64,000 bases of DNA from Rhodocyclaceae bacterium (GTDB taxonomy: Bacteria; Pseudomonadota; Gammaproteobacteria; Burkholderiales; CAIKXV01), in the NCBI GenBank assembly GCA_020248265.1, contig JADCHX010000011.1:326670-390669 (forward strand). Reading direction: 5' to 3'. A model generated the notes under the pieces. That model saw nothing but the letters and a program-made list of their open reading frames with translations, had not been told where the DNA came from and searched no databases. Shown here piece after piece: positions 17,557-25,531 of the stretch. A program made the translations under genes and the position numbers. Numbering within the stretch: position 1 is the first letter of the stretch; each line of letters begins with the position of its first letter.

Positions 17557-18654
17557 GTGTCGGATCCATCCAAATCGCCGGATCCGGGCGATCCACCAGG
17601 ATCGTACCGGCCAGCTATCCCCGCCCCGCCGCTGCCGGACAGCGTCCCGCTCGTGCTCGCGAGCCTTGCCGCGTGGCGGGCGGTGAACGACCCGGCGTCG
17701 ACCCGCGCGCTCCCCGACGCGGTGCTGGATGCGGTGGTGAAGCTGAGCGTGCGCACGATCGAGGACGCGCGCACCGGGCAGACCCTGGGCACCGAACGCG
17801 AGGGGACCGGGATCGTGATCCGCGCCGATGACGTGCCCGGGGAGGATGCCCGGGCCGGTACGCTGATCCTGACCATCGGCTATCTGGTGATCGAGGCAGG
17901 GTCGGTGCTGGTGATCACCCGCGACAACCGTGTGCTCTCGGCCAGCGTGATCGCATTCGACCATGCGACCGGTTTCGGGCTGTTGCGTGCCAGCGGCAGG
18001 GTCACCGACCATCCGCTGGTGCTGGGCGATTCCTCGTCGGTGCGCGAGATGCAGCCGCGCTACTTCGTCGCGCAGGAGGGCGCCGGGGGCGCGAGCGCCG
18101 CGGCAGTCGTGTCGCGCCGGCCATTCGTCGGCTACTGGGAGTACATGCTGGGTGAAGCGCTGTTCACCGTCCCGGGGCGTTCGGAGCACAGTGGCGCCGC
18201 GCTGGTCGATGCCGAGGGTCGGTTGCTGGGCGTCGCCTCGCTGTGGGTCGGCGATGCGCTCGACCAGGGCAGCGCCCTGCCCGGCAACATGTTCGTGCCG
18301 ACAGATCTGCTGCGGCCGCTGTTGCCCCACCTGATCGCGCATGGCCGCGGCCCCGAGCCGGCACGCCCCTGGCTTGGCGTCTACACGGCCCAGGACGACA
18401 GCAAGGTGGTCGTGGCGCACGTGATGGACCAGTCTCCGGCGCAGCGTGTGGGTATCCGCGAGGGCGACGTGATCATCGCGGTGGCTGCCGATCCGGTGGC
18501 CACGCCGCGCGAATTCTACGAAAGGCTCTGGGCCGCCGGTGCCGCCGGCACCCGGATCCGGCTGCGGGTACTGCGCGGTCGGCTGGTGCTCGATGCGCTG
18601 GTCAATTCGATCGACCGGGTCGAGTTCTTCCATCCCTGGAAGGTCCGGCCATGA
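17557..18654 (+). CDS. HtrA-like trypsin-fold protein with PDZ domain, catalytic His and Asp missing
   Basis: The 365-residue protein has the two-barrel HtrA fold (about residues 55-245) and one C-terminal PDZ domain (about 265-350, with PWLGVYTAQD and GIREGDVIIAVAADPV). The catalytic residues are mostly lost. Where HtrA has LTNxHV it has LTIGYLV, the TDLAVL Asp is Gly in TGFGLL (about residue 139), and only the Ser remains in EHSGAAL (residue 212). So it is probably a non-proteolytic relative that binds peptides or proteins. I see no signal peptide. GTG 17557 follows AGGGGC. The next gene, a cyclic-nucleotide-binding transporter, starts 52 bp downstream and may be co-transcribed. Confidence 0.85.
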   Translation: MSDPSKSPDPGDPPGSYRPAIPAPPLPDSVPLVLASLAAWRAVNDPASTRALPDAVLDAVVKLSVRTIEDARTGQTLGTEREGTGIVIRADDVPGEDARAGTLILTIGYLVIEAGSVLVITRDNRVLSASVIAFDHATGFGLLRASGRVTDHPLVLGDSSSVREMQPRYFVAQEGAGGASAAAVVSRRPFVGYWEYMLGEALFTVPGRSEHSGAALVDAEGRLLGVASLWVGDALDQGSALPGNMFVPTDLLRPLLPHLIAHGRGPEPARPWLGVYTAQDDSKVVVAHVMDQSPAQRVGIREGDVIIAVAADPVATPREFYERLWAAGAAGTRIRLRVLRGRLVLDALVNSIDRVEFFHPWKVRP

Positions 18655-18706
18655 GGCGCGGGCAGGGGCCTGATGTGCGCGGTCCGCGCTGCCGCCGGAC
18701 GCAGCG

Positions 18707-21031
18707 GTGAGCGAGGGCCAGGAGTCGCTTGCCGCGGCGCAGGCACTGGCTGCGGTGCCCATGTTCGCCGGGCTTGACCCAGTCGACCTCGCGAAGCTCG
18801 CGGGCGTGCTCGAGGAGCGCTGGTTCGATGCCGGATCGCTCGTGTTCGAGGCCGGCGGCGAAGGCGACGGTCTCTACATCATGCGCGAGGGCGTCGCGGA
18901 GCGGCGCGTGTCGGGGTCCGCGATCGACCGCATCGAACCCTACGAGAGCTTCGGGCAACTGTCCTTGCTTACCGACGAGCCGCGCTCGGCGAGCGTGGTC
19001 TCGGTGACCGCAGTACGAGTCTGGATGCTGCCCCGGGTCCGGTTCGATGCGCTGCTGCGCGGCGAACCGGACCTGATGCTGCACCTGAGCGCCGCGATCG
19101 GGCTCGACCTTGCCCGTACTCGGCGCGCGCTCGGCGAACTGCAGCGGGAAGTCGATACCTGGGTGGCCGGACGCCTGCGAGAGCTCGATGCCGGTCAGCG
19201 CGACCTCGTCGAGGCGGCAGCCCTGTTCGAACGCGCGCCGCTGGCGGTGCTGGCACGGCTGGCCGAGGTCGACGAGGACAGGGCGCGGATCAGGCTGGCG
19301 GCGCTCGCGCGCCAGTCGCCCCTGCTGCGCGACGAGCCGGACGGCTACCGCGTGCCGGTTGCGATCGCCCGCTCGCTGCAACGCGGGCTGCAGGCCGAGC
19401 ACCGCCATACCGCGCTCGCGGCGCGCATCTGCGCGATTGCAGTCGAGCTCGAGCATCTGGGCCAGCGCAACCCTGCAGCTGCCGCATATCGCGCGGCCGG
19501 CGCCGACAGCGATGCATTGCGCCTGAGCGCGCGCGGTACGCCTGCGGCGACGGCGCCGGACGGGCGGGAAGCTGCCCTGTCCGAGGTGGCATCGACAAGC
19601 GATGCCGAACCGTCCGCGGCCGCGCCGGCGCGCCGGCCTCTGCCGCTGCGCAGGCTCGCGGGACTGGCGTTGGCCCTGCTGCCGCTGTCGCTGTGGACGA
19701 TGACGCCGCCGGAGGGTCTCGGCCCGGCGGGCTGGCAGGCCCTCCTGACCGTCGTCGCAGCGGCCATCCTGTTCGCCACCGAGGCGTTGGCCGAAGAGGT
19801 GATCGCGCTGGCGCTGATCGCCTCTTGGGTAGTCACCGGCCTGGTCGCGCCACGCGTCGCGCTGGACGGTTTCGCCAGCCAACCCTGGGTGCTGGTGCTG
19901 TCTGTGCTTGCGGTCGGTGTCGCCGTGGGCAACACCGGGCTGATGTACCGGGTCGCACTGGCGGCACTCGGCCGCAAGCCGGCCGGCTTCGCCAGCCGTT
20001 GCATCACGCTCGGGCTGGTCGGCACCGCCGTGACGCCGACGCTGCCCAATGCGACCAGCCGCACGGCGCTGGCTGCGCCGATGGTGCGCGAGATCGCCGA
20101 GGCGCTCGGCTTCGAACCCGGCGGTCGTGCGGCGACCGGGCTTGCGCTGGCGGCACTGATCGGCTTCGGACAGATGGCCGGCCTGTTCCTGACCGGCTCT
20201 TCGGTCGGCCTGCTGGTGCACGGCCTGCTGCCCGACGAGGTCCGGAGCCAGTTCGGGTTCGCCGGCTGGTTCGTCGCGGCCTTGCCGTTGCACCTGCTGC
20301 TGTTCGCCGGGGGGGTGTCCGCAGTGGTGTGGCTTTACCGGCCGACGGCCGCGGCTGCGAACCCCGGGGACCGGCTCGCGCTGCAGCGTGCGGTACTGGG
20401 GCCGATGCGTGCGGACGAGAAGCTCTGCCTCGCGGTGCTCATCGGCCTGATCGCCGGCTTCCTGACCGAGCCGTGGCACGGCATCAACGGCGCATGGCTC
20501 GGCGTCGGTGCGCTGGTCGTGCTGGCGCTCGGCCGTGCGCTCGACACGACGATGGTGCGTACCGGCGTGAACTGGCCGTTCCTGCTGTTCTTCGGCGCGA
20601 TCTCCAGCCTGGCGACCGTGTTCACCACGCTCGGTATCGGTACCTGGCTGGGTGCGCGGCTTGCCGCAGTCATCCAGTCGATGGCCCTGGGCAGCCTGTC
20701 GTTCTGCCTGGTCCTGGCGCTGGTCGGCTTCGGCCTGTCGTTCATCGTGCGCTGGCAGGCCGCTGCGCCCCTGCTGACGCTGGTCGCACTGCCGGCGGCC
20801 GGCGCGGCGCAGGTACATCCGTTCCTGGTTGCACTGGTGGCGCTGGTATCGACGCAGGTGTGGTTCCTGCCTTACCAGAGTACGGTCTACCTGGCGCTCT
20901 ACCACGGCTCCGGCGAGTGCTTCTCGCACCGGCATGCGCGTGCGCTGGCCTGGCTGTGGGGCCTGCTGGTGCTGCTGTCGATCGCGCTGTCGATGCCGGT
21001 ATGGCGGCTGATGGGGCTCGTCGGCGCCTGA
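18707..21031 (+). CDS. Cyclic-nucleotide-binding domain fused to an SLC13/DASS-type permease
   Basis: The 774-residue protein has two parts. Residues about 12-125 are a Crp-type cyclic-nucleotide-binding domain (MFAGLDPVDLAKLAG, GDGLYIMREG, FGQLSLLTDEPRSASV). The cassette has Gln 84 where cAMP binders have Glu, so ligand binding is uncertain. A helical linker runs to about 300. The rest is a membrane domain of about 11 hydrophobic segments of the SLC13/ArsB-like superfamily, with PNATSRTALAAPMVREIAEALGF and GQMAGLFLTGSSVGLLVHGL. It probably moves a dicarboxylate, sulfate or related anion with sodium, gated by the N-terminal domain. It starts at GTG 18707 and ends 94 bp before the next, convergent gene. 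It shares its strand with the HtrA-like gene. Confidence 0.88.
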   Translation: MSEGQESLAAAQALAAVPMFAGLDPVDLAKLAGVLEERWFDAGSLVFEAGGEGDGLYIMREGVAERRVSGSAIDRIEPYESFGQLSLLTDEPRSASVVSVTAVRVWMLPRVRFDALLRGEPDLMLHLSAAIGLDLARTRRALGELQREVDTWVAGRLRELDAGQRDLVEAAALFERAPLAVLARLAEVDEDRARIRLAALARQSPLLRDEPDGYRVPVAIARSLQRGLQAEHRHTALAARICAIAVELEHLGQRNPAAAAYRAAGADSDALRLSARGTPAATAPDGREAALSEVASTSDAEPSAAAPARRPLPLRRLAGLALALLPLSLWTMTPPEGLGPAGWQALLTVVAAAILFATEALAEEVIALALIASWVVTGLVAPRVALDGFASQPWVLVLSVLAVGVAVGNTGLMYRVALAALGRKPAGFASRCITLGLVGTAVTPTLPNATSRTALAAPMVREIAEALGFEPGGRAATGLALAALIGFGQMAGLFLTGSSVGLLVHGLLPDEVRSQFGFAGWFVAALPLHLLLFAGGVSAVVWLYRPTAAAANPGDRLALQRAVLGPMRADEKLCLAVLIGLIAGFLTEPWHGINGAWLGVGALVVLALGRALDTTMVRTGVNWPFLLFFGAISSLATVFTTLGIGTWLGARLAAVIQSMALGSLSFCLVLALVGFGLSFIVRWQAAAPLLTLVALPAAGAAQVHPFLVALVALVSTQVWFLPYQSTVYLALYHGSGECFSHRHARALAWLWGLLVLLSIALSMPVWRLMGLVGA

Positions 21032-21087
21032 TCCGCGCGGGGCTCGAGTCCCGGCCCGCACGACCGGCGCCGCGCTGGTACCGGGAG

Positions 21088-21130
21088 CAGTCGCCGAGGT
21101 CAGTCGCCGAGGTCAGTCGCCGAGGTCAGT
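21088..21130. repeat. Three 13-bp tandem copies at the 3' end of the glycine-rich gene
   Basis: CAGTCGCCGAGGT occurs three times in a row at 21088-21100, 21101-21113 and 21114-21126, then CAGT. The repeats abut and include the stop codon of the minus-strand gene at 21126, next to that gene's own 15-bp GGGGD-coding repeats. The unit is not a multiple of three, so copy-number change here could alter where the frame ends. Confidence 0.85.
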
Positions 21131-21818
21131 CTCCGCCGCCGCCGTCGCCGCCACCGCCGTCGCCGCCACCGCCGTCGCCGAAGCCGTCGGTGCCCCCGTC
21201 CCATGCGGTATCGCGCAGATCGTCGGGCGTCCAGCTGCGCTCGCGCTCGAACGACCACTCGCCGCCGTCATCGCGGCGCAACGCGCGAAGCCTCGCCGCA
21301 TCGTCAGCGAAGTAGTAATGGCCATGCTCGATCTTCAGTTTCGCATCCAGTGCGAACAAGAGCGGGATCCGCGTCGGTGCGCTCGGATCGAGGTTTTCTT
21401 CCCGGCAGGCATTCCACCAGCAGCGGCGCAGCCCGGCATTGGCCGCGGCTTCGACAGACAATGCCACCGGCGCGGTGACCGGAAGCACCCGTCCGAGGCT
21501 CTGGCGACAGTAGGACTCGTAGGCGGCGCCGCGTTGCGCGAACGCCGTCCAGAGTGCGCCGACCACGCGCGAAGGCATGGCCACGGGCTTTCGGCCGGCC
21601 TTCAGTTGCGCGAGGAAGAACTTGCGCAGCCCGCGCGCGACCAGTTGCCGGTCCTTCAGGCTCAGCGCCGGGAAGGGGCTGGACAGCGTATCCAGGAGGC
21701 CTGGCGGGAGCAGCGTCTCGCGGATGTAGGCTTCGCGCACGCTGAGGCGCCACAGGCCAAGCATCACCAGCAGCGCGATCGTCATGATGGCAACCAGTGC
21801 CAGCACGCCGACGCTCAT
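21126..21818 (-). CDS. Membrane-anchored protein with a glycine-rich (GGGGD) tail
   Basis: The 230-residue protein has one N-terminal membrane helix (VLALVAIMTIALLVMLGLW), a central helical part with LWTAFAQRGAAYESYCRQSLGR, and a C-terminal tail of DGGGG repeats. The central pattern (LW...F......Y..YC...LGR) faintly recalls proteins annotated as glycine-rich-domain-containing, whose function is unknown. The Gly/Asp tail looks like a disordered or surface-attaching segment. Start ATG 21818 has AGGTG nearby; ATG 21833 is the alternative. The gene converges on the cyclic-nucleotide-binding transporter gene and is divergent from mmsA. I cannot assign a function. Confidence 0.75.
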   Translation of the reverse strand: MSVGVLALVAIMTIALLVMLGLWRLSVREAYIRETLLPPGLLDTLSSPFPALSLKDRQLVARGLRKFFLAQLKAGRKPVAMPSRVVGALWTAFAQRGAAYESYCRQSLGRVLPVTAPVALSVEAAANAGLRRCWWNACREENLDPSAPTRIPLLFALDAKLKIEHGHYYFADDAARLRALRRDDGGEWSFERERSWTPDDLRDTAWDGGTDGFGDGGGGDGGGGDGGGGD

Positions 21819-22078
21819 CTGCGCACCTGGCATCGCCGTGCGTCGACGTCTGTGTCTCGGTATCCCGGCCTGCGCTGGCCCCGCATCGCGTCCGTCATGG
21901 TTGACTGGCTCCTTTCCGTTGGATTGTCGCTCATCGGCGCTTCCCCGCCCGGTTCGAGGGGCTCCGCGTCTGGGCGGGACCCTGTCGAGCGCGTGCGCCC
22001 GAAGCCCGCATCCAGTCCGATCGACGCCGGCGGTTATACTTTCGCCCTTGCTCCCGTGCCTGTCGCGGGGCCCCTTCC

Positions 22079-23608
22079 ATGCACCGATCGAGCACGCCGA
22101 TGAACGAACTCGTCACCTTCTGGATCAACGGCGCACGCCACGCCGCCCGCAGCGGCCGCAGCGGCGAGGTCACCAACCCGGCAACCGGCCAGGTCATCCG
22201 CAAGGTCGCTCTGGGCGATGCTGCCGATGTCGACGCGGCGGTGCGAGCGGCCAGCGCTGCCTTCTCCGACTGGAGCACTACCCCGCCGCTGCGCCGGGCA
22301 CGGGTCATGGCGAAGTTCAAGGAACTGATCGAACTCAATCGCGATCGGCTGGCCAGGCTGATCACCGAAGAGCATGGCAAGACGCTGCCCGACGCCCAGG
22401 GCGAGGTACAGCGCGGCCTGGAGGTCGTGGAATTCGCGAGCGGCGTACCGCACCTGCAGAAGGGCGAGCATGCCGAGGACGTCGGGCGCGGCATCGATTG
22501 CCATTCGCGCATGCAGGCCATCGGCGTGTGCGCCGGCATCACGCCGTTCAATTTTCCCGTGATGGTGCCCTGCTGGATGTTCCCGGTGGCCATCGCCTGC
22601 GGCAATACCTTCGTCCTGAAGCCGTCCGAGAAGGACCCTTCGGCGAGCATGCTGCTGGCGGAACTGCTCAAGGAGGCCGGCCTGCCGGACGGCGTCTTCA
22701 ACGTCGTGCACGGCGACAAGGTGGCCGTCGATGCATTGCTGCAGCACCCGTCGGTGCGTGCGGTTTCGTTCGTCGGCTCGACCCCGATCGCGAAGTACGT
22801 CTACGAGACGGCGGCGCGTGGCGGCAAGCGTGTGCAGGCGCTGGGTGGCGCGAAGAACCACGCTGTCGTGATGCCTGACGCCGACATCGACTTCGCCGCC
22901 GATGCGATCGCCGGCGCGGGTTACGGTTCGGCCGGCGAGCGCTGCATGGCGATCTCGGCGGTGGTGGCGGTAGGCGGCATCGGCGACGAACTGGTCGCGA
23001 AGATCGCCAGGATCGGCGCCGGCTACAAGGTTGCGCCCGGCGATGTCGCGGGCGCCGACATGGGGCCGCTGGTGTCGAAGGCGCACCGCGACAAGGTGAA
23101 GGGCTATGTCGACAGCGGCGAGTCCGAGGGCGCGGCGCTGGTGCTCGACGGCCGCAGGCTTTCGGTGGACGGCCATGAGCAGGGTTATTTCCTAGGACCC
23201 ACGCTGTTCGACCACGTCAGCCCCGAGATGTCGATCTATCGCGACGAGATCTTCGGGCCAGTGCTTTCGGTGGTGCGCGTCGATACGCTCGACGAAGCCA
23301 TCGCACTGGTCAACCGCAACGAATTCGGCAACGGCACCGCGATCTTCACCGCATCCGGTGGCGCTGCGCGCAAGTTCCAGAACGAGATCGAAGTCGGCAT
23401 GGTCGGCGTCAACGTGCCGATCCCGGTGCCGATGGCATTCTTCTCGTTCGGTGGCTGGAAGCAGTCCCTGTTCGGCGACCTGCATGTGCATGGCATGGAA
23501 GGCATCTGCTTCTATACCCGTACCAAGGTGATCACCGAACGCTGGCCGTCGGCGGCGGTAGCGGCCCCGGTGGCGGGCCGCTCGACCGTGATGCCGACGC
23601 ATGGCTGA
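22079..23608 (+). CDS. mmsA: Methylmalonate-semialdehyde dehydrogenase (acylating), MmsA
   Basis: The 509-residue CoA-dependent aldehyde dehydrogenase converts methylmalonate semialdehyde to propionyl-CoA, and malonate semialdehyde to acetyl-CoA, in valine and beta-alanine breakdown. Visible features are the N-terminal VTNPATGQVI, the NAD-binding ITPFNFPVMVPCWMFPVAIACGN, the catalytic Cys in SAGERCMAISAVV and the closing FFSFGGWKQSLFGD. The CoA-acylating subgroup is indicated by GERCMAIS and the MPVPxxF-type end. ATG 22100 is an equally good start. A TATACT -10-like hexamer lies at 22035. No other valine-pathway gene (mmsB, for example) lies beside it. Confidence 0.93.
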   Translation: MHRSSTPMNELVTFWINGARHAARSGRSGEVTNPATGQVIRKVALGDAADVDAAVRAASAAFSDWSTTPPLRRARVMAKFKELIELNRDRLARLITEEHGKTLPDAQGEVQRGLEVVEFASGVPHLQKGEHAEDVGRGIDCHSRMQAIGVCAGITPFNFPVMVPCWMFPVAIACGNTFVLKPSEKDPSASMLLAELLKEAGLPDGVFNVVHGDKVAVDALLQHPSVRAVSFVGSTPIAKYVYETAARGGKRVQALGGAKNHAVVMPDADIDFAADAIAGAGYGSAGERCMAISAVVAVGGIGDELVAKIARIGAGYKVAPGDVAGADMGPLVSKAHRDKVKGYVDSGESEGAALVLDGRRLSVDGHEQGYFLGPTLFDHVSPEMSIYRDEIFGPVLSVVRVDTLDEAIALVNRNEFGNGTAIFTASGGAARKFQNEIEVGMVGVNVPIPVPMAFFSFGGWKQSLFGDLHVHGMEGICFYTRTKVITERWPSAAVAAPVAGRSTVMPTHG

Positions 23609-23636
23609 CCGCGCGACACCGGAATCTGCATCGATC

Positions 23637-23679
23637 TTGATCGTCGTCAATATTCCGTAAGGAAAGGCGGCAGTACAGT
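23637..23679 (+). promoter_or_regulatory. FNR/ANR-type box and -10 element upstream of the universal stress genes
   Basis: TTGAT-CGTC-GTCAA (23637-23650) matches the FNR consensus TTGAT-N4-ATCAA at 9 of 10 arm bases. A TACAGT -10-like hexamer lies at 23674-23679, giving a start near 23685. The box is then centred about 41.5 bp upstream, the usual position for FNR acting as a class II activator. The first USP gene starts at 23752. Confidence 0.6.
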
Positions 23680-23751
23680 CAGGCATCTGAACCGTGGCCG
23701 ACGCCCGGTCGCAAGGGTGCGACCGGGGAACGCCACACGAAGGAGGATGCG

Positions 23752-24153
23752 ATGTCGATCAAGGTGCTTCTGGCAGTCGATGGTTCCGAAACGTCCGATC
23801 GGGCGACCGACCGGGTGATCGCCCTGCATCGGGCCGGGGCGCCGTTCGAGGTGACGGTGATCCAGGTGCAGCCCTTCATGAGCATCGAGGCGCAGGCGAT
23901 GCACCTGCAGTCCTACGGCGAAGCATCCATGAAATCCGCTCGCGCTCGCCTCGACGCAGCTGGCATTCCCTGCCAGACCCATATCGCGATGGGCCCTGCG
24001 GGCGTTAGAATCAGCGAGTTCGCCGATGCCGGAGGCTTCGAACTGGTGGTGCTGGGTACCAAGGGCCTTGGCTGGGTGAACACCGTGCTCATGGGTTCGG
24101 TCGCGAAGGCCGTGATCGAGTTGTGCAGCGTGCCCGTCGTGCTGGTTCGCTGA
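23752..24153 (+). CDS. Universal stress protein (UspA family) 1
   Basis: The 133-residue single-domain protein has the Usp fold: N-terminal KVLLAVDGSETSDRATDR and a C-terminal ATP-binding pattern GTKGLGWVNTVLMGSVA (G-x2-G-x9-G-S), so it should bind ATP and dimerise. ATG 23752 follows a perfect AAGGAGG. It lies under an FNR-type promoter, so it is probably induced at low oxygen. A second Usp gene follows 106 bp later. The precise molecular function of such proteins is not known. Confidence 0.93.
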   Translation: MSIKVLLAVDGSETSDRATDRVIALHRAGAPFEVTVIQVQPFMSIEAQAMHLQSYGEASMKSARARLDAAGIPCQTHIAMGPAGVRISEFADAGGFELVVLGTKGLGWVNTVLMGSVAKAVIELCSVPVVLVR

Positions 24154-24259
24154 CTGGTGCCGGAAGATCCGGCCAGTAGCGGGGTCTCGTATCGGCAGGT
24201 GCCTGCCGGTCCGCAGTGTTCTGGTGCCGCCGGGTCTCGCCCGGCAACAGGAGATGGAA

Positions 24260-24688
24260 ATGAACAAGGTACTGTTGGCTGTCGACGGATCCGAATGCTC
24301 GGACCGCGCCGTAAGCTGGGTGATCGGTGTCGTCCAGGCAATGAACAAACCGGCCGAGGTGCATGTGGTGACCGTCCAGCCGGCGATTCGCGACGGGTTG
24401 ATCCGCAGCTTCGTCTCCAGCGATGCCATCGAGACCTACCAGCGCGAGGAGGGCGACAAGAGGCTCGCTTCCGCGCGCAAGCTCCTCGATGCAGCCGGTA
24501 CCGCCTATGTGTCGCATATCCTGCTGGGTCCGATCGGGCCTGCCATCGGCGACTTCGCGGCCCAGAATGCCTGCGACGGTATCGTGATGGGTACCCGCGG
24601 CCTCGGCGGTGTCAGCGGGCTCGTACTCGGCTCGGTCGCCACCCAGGTGCTGCAGGTCGCCACCGTTCCGGTGACGCTGATCAAGTAA
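24260..24688 (+). CDS. Universal stress protein (UspA family) 2
   Basis: This 142-residue paralogue has NKVLLAVDGSECSDRAVSWV at the start and the ATP-binding pattern GTRGLGGVSGLVLGSVA near the end. AGGAG at 24249-24253 sits 6 bp before ATG 24260, so this start is preferred to ATG 24254 and 24224. It follows the first Usp gene in the same direction and may be read from the same FNR-type promoter. It differs from its neighbour enough that the pair is not a recent duplication. Confidence 0.93.
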   Translation: MNKVLLAVDGSECSDRAVSWVIGVVQAMNKPAEVHVVTVQPAIRDGLIRSFVSSDAIETYQREEGDKRLASARKLLDAAGTAYVSHILLGPIGPAIGDFAAQNACDGIVMGTRGLGGVSGLVLGSVATQVLQVATVPVTLIK

Positions 24689-24709
24689 CGACCGCTCCGT
24701 ACCGAGCCG

Positions 24710-25450
24710 ATGGCTGCCCGAAGGCCCCGCGTCGACCCGCTCACCGAGAGCGAACTCGACGAACTCGACCGCTTCCTGCTGTCCAGCGCCACGCCGGAAG
24801 ATTCGATGGACCTCGAGGAACTCGACGGGTTCATCGCCGGGCTGGTCTGCAGTCCCATCGCGGCGGGGGCAAGCGAGTGGCTTTCGCTGATCTGGGGCGA
24901 CACCGAGGACGGCCGGCGGCCGGTACGCTTCGGCTCCGCTGCACAGTGCCGGCGCATTCTCGAACTCCTCGACCGGCACTGGGCGACCATCGCCTGGACG
25001 CTGCATTCGGGCATGCCGACGATGCCCATCCTGTTCGAGTACAAGCCTGGCGCCGCATCCACGCCTGGCGAGCGTGCCCAGGAACTCGTTCCCGGCAGCA
25101 CCTGGGCGATCGGTTTCATGCGTGCCGTCGGGTTGCATGCCGACGACTGGCAGGAAGCCTTCGACGATGATGACGCATCCGAGTCGCTGACGCCGATCGT
25201 CACCCTTGCTCATGCCGACGACCGCGAGATCGTCGAACAGCCGCTGTCGCCGCAGCAGATCGAGGCACTGATCGAGCAACTGCCCGACAGCACGCTCGAA
25301 CTGCACCAGTTCTGGCACCAGCGCGGCACCGGTCCGGACGCCCGTGCGGCGGTGCGCAAGCCACCACGCCTGAAGCCTGCGGACCCCTGTCCCTGTTGCA
25401 GCGGGCGACGGTTCTCGCAGTGTTGCGGCGCCAGCGCTTCCCTCAACTAG
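24710..25450 (+). CDS. UPF0149 (YecA/YgfB-type) protein with C-terminal SEC-C zinc motif
   Basis: The 246-residue protein has an UPF0149 domain (LDELDRFLLSSATPEDSMDLEELDGFIAGLVCSP region, about residues 14-180) and, at the extreme C-terminus, a SEC-C zinc-binding motif DPCPCCSGRRFSQCCG. SEC-C motifs bind zinc and dock onto SecB or ribosomes. The biological role of UPF0149/SEC-C proteins is not settled. It starts at ATG 24710, 21 bp after the second Usp gene, so it is probably in the same transcript. Confidence 0.88.
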   Translation: MAARRPRVDPLTESELDELDRFLLSSATPEDSMDLEELDGFIAGLVCSPIAAGASEWLSLIWGDTEDGRRPVRFGSAAQCRRILELLDRHWATIAWTLHSGMPTMPILFEYKPGAASTPGERAQELVPGSTWAIGFMRAVGLHADDWQEAFDDDDASESLTPIVTLAHADDREIVEQPLSPQQIEALIEQLPDSTLELHQFWHQRGTGPDARAAVRKPPRLKPADPCPCCSGRRFSQCCGASASLN

Positions 25451-25531
25451 CCTGGCGGGTGCCATGTGCCGTTTGTGGCCGTTTCCGGCCGGTGCCCGCT
25501 GCCGGCGTAATCGCCCTGATCGAGTGACACA

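Noticed and set aside
22035-22040. TATACT as an mmsA promoter
   Set aside because: No -35 element lies at 16-18 bp, so it is mentioned with the gene but not called as a promoter.
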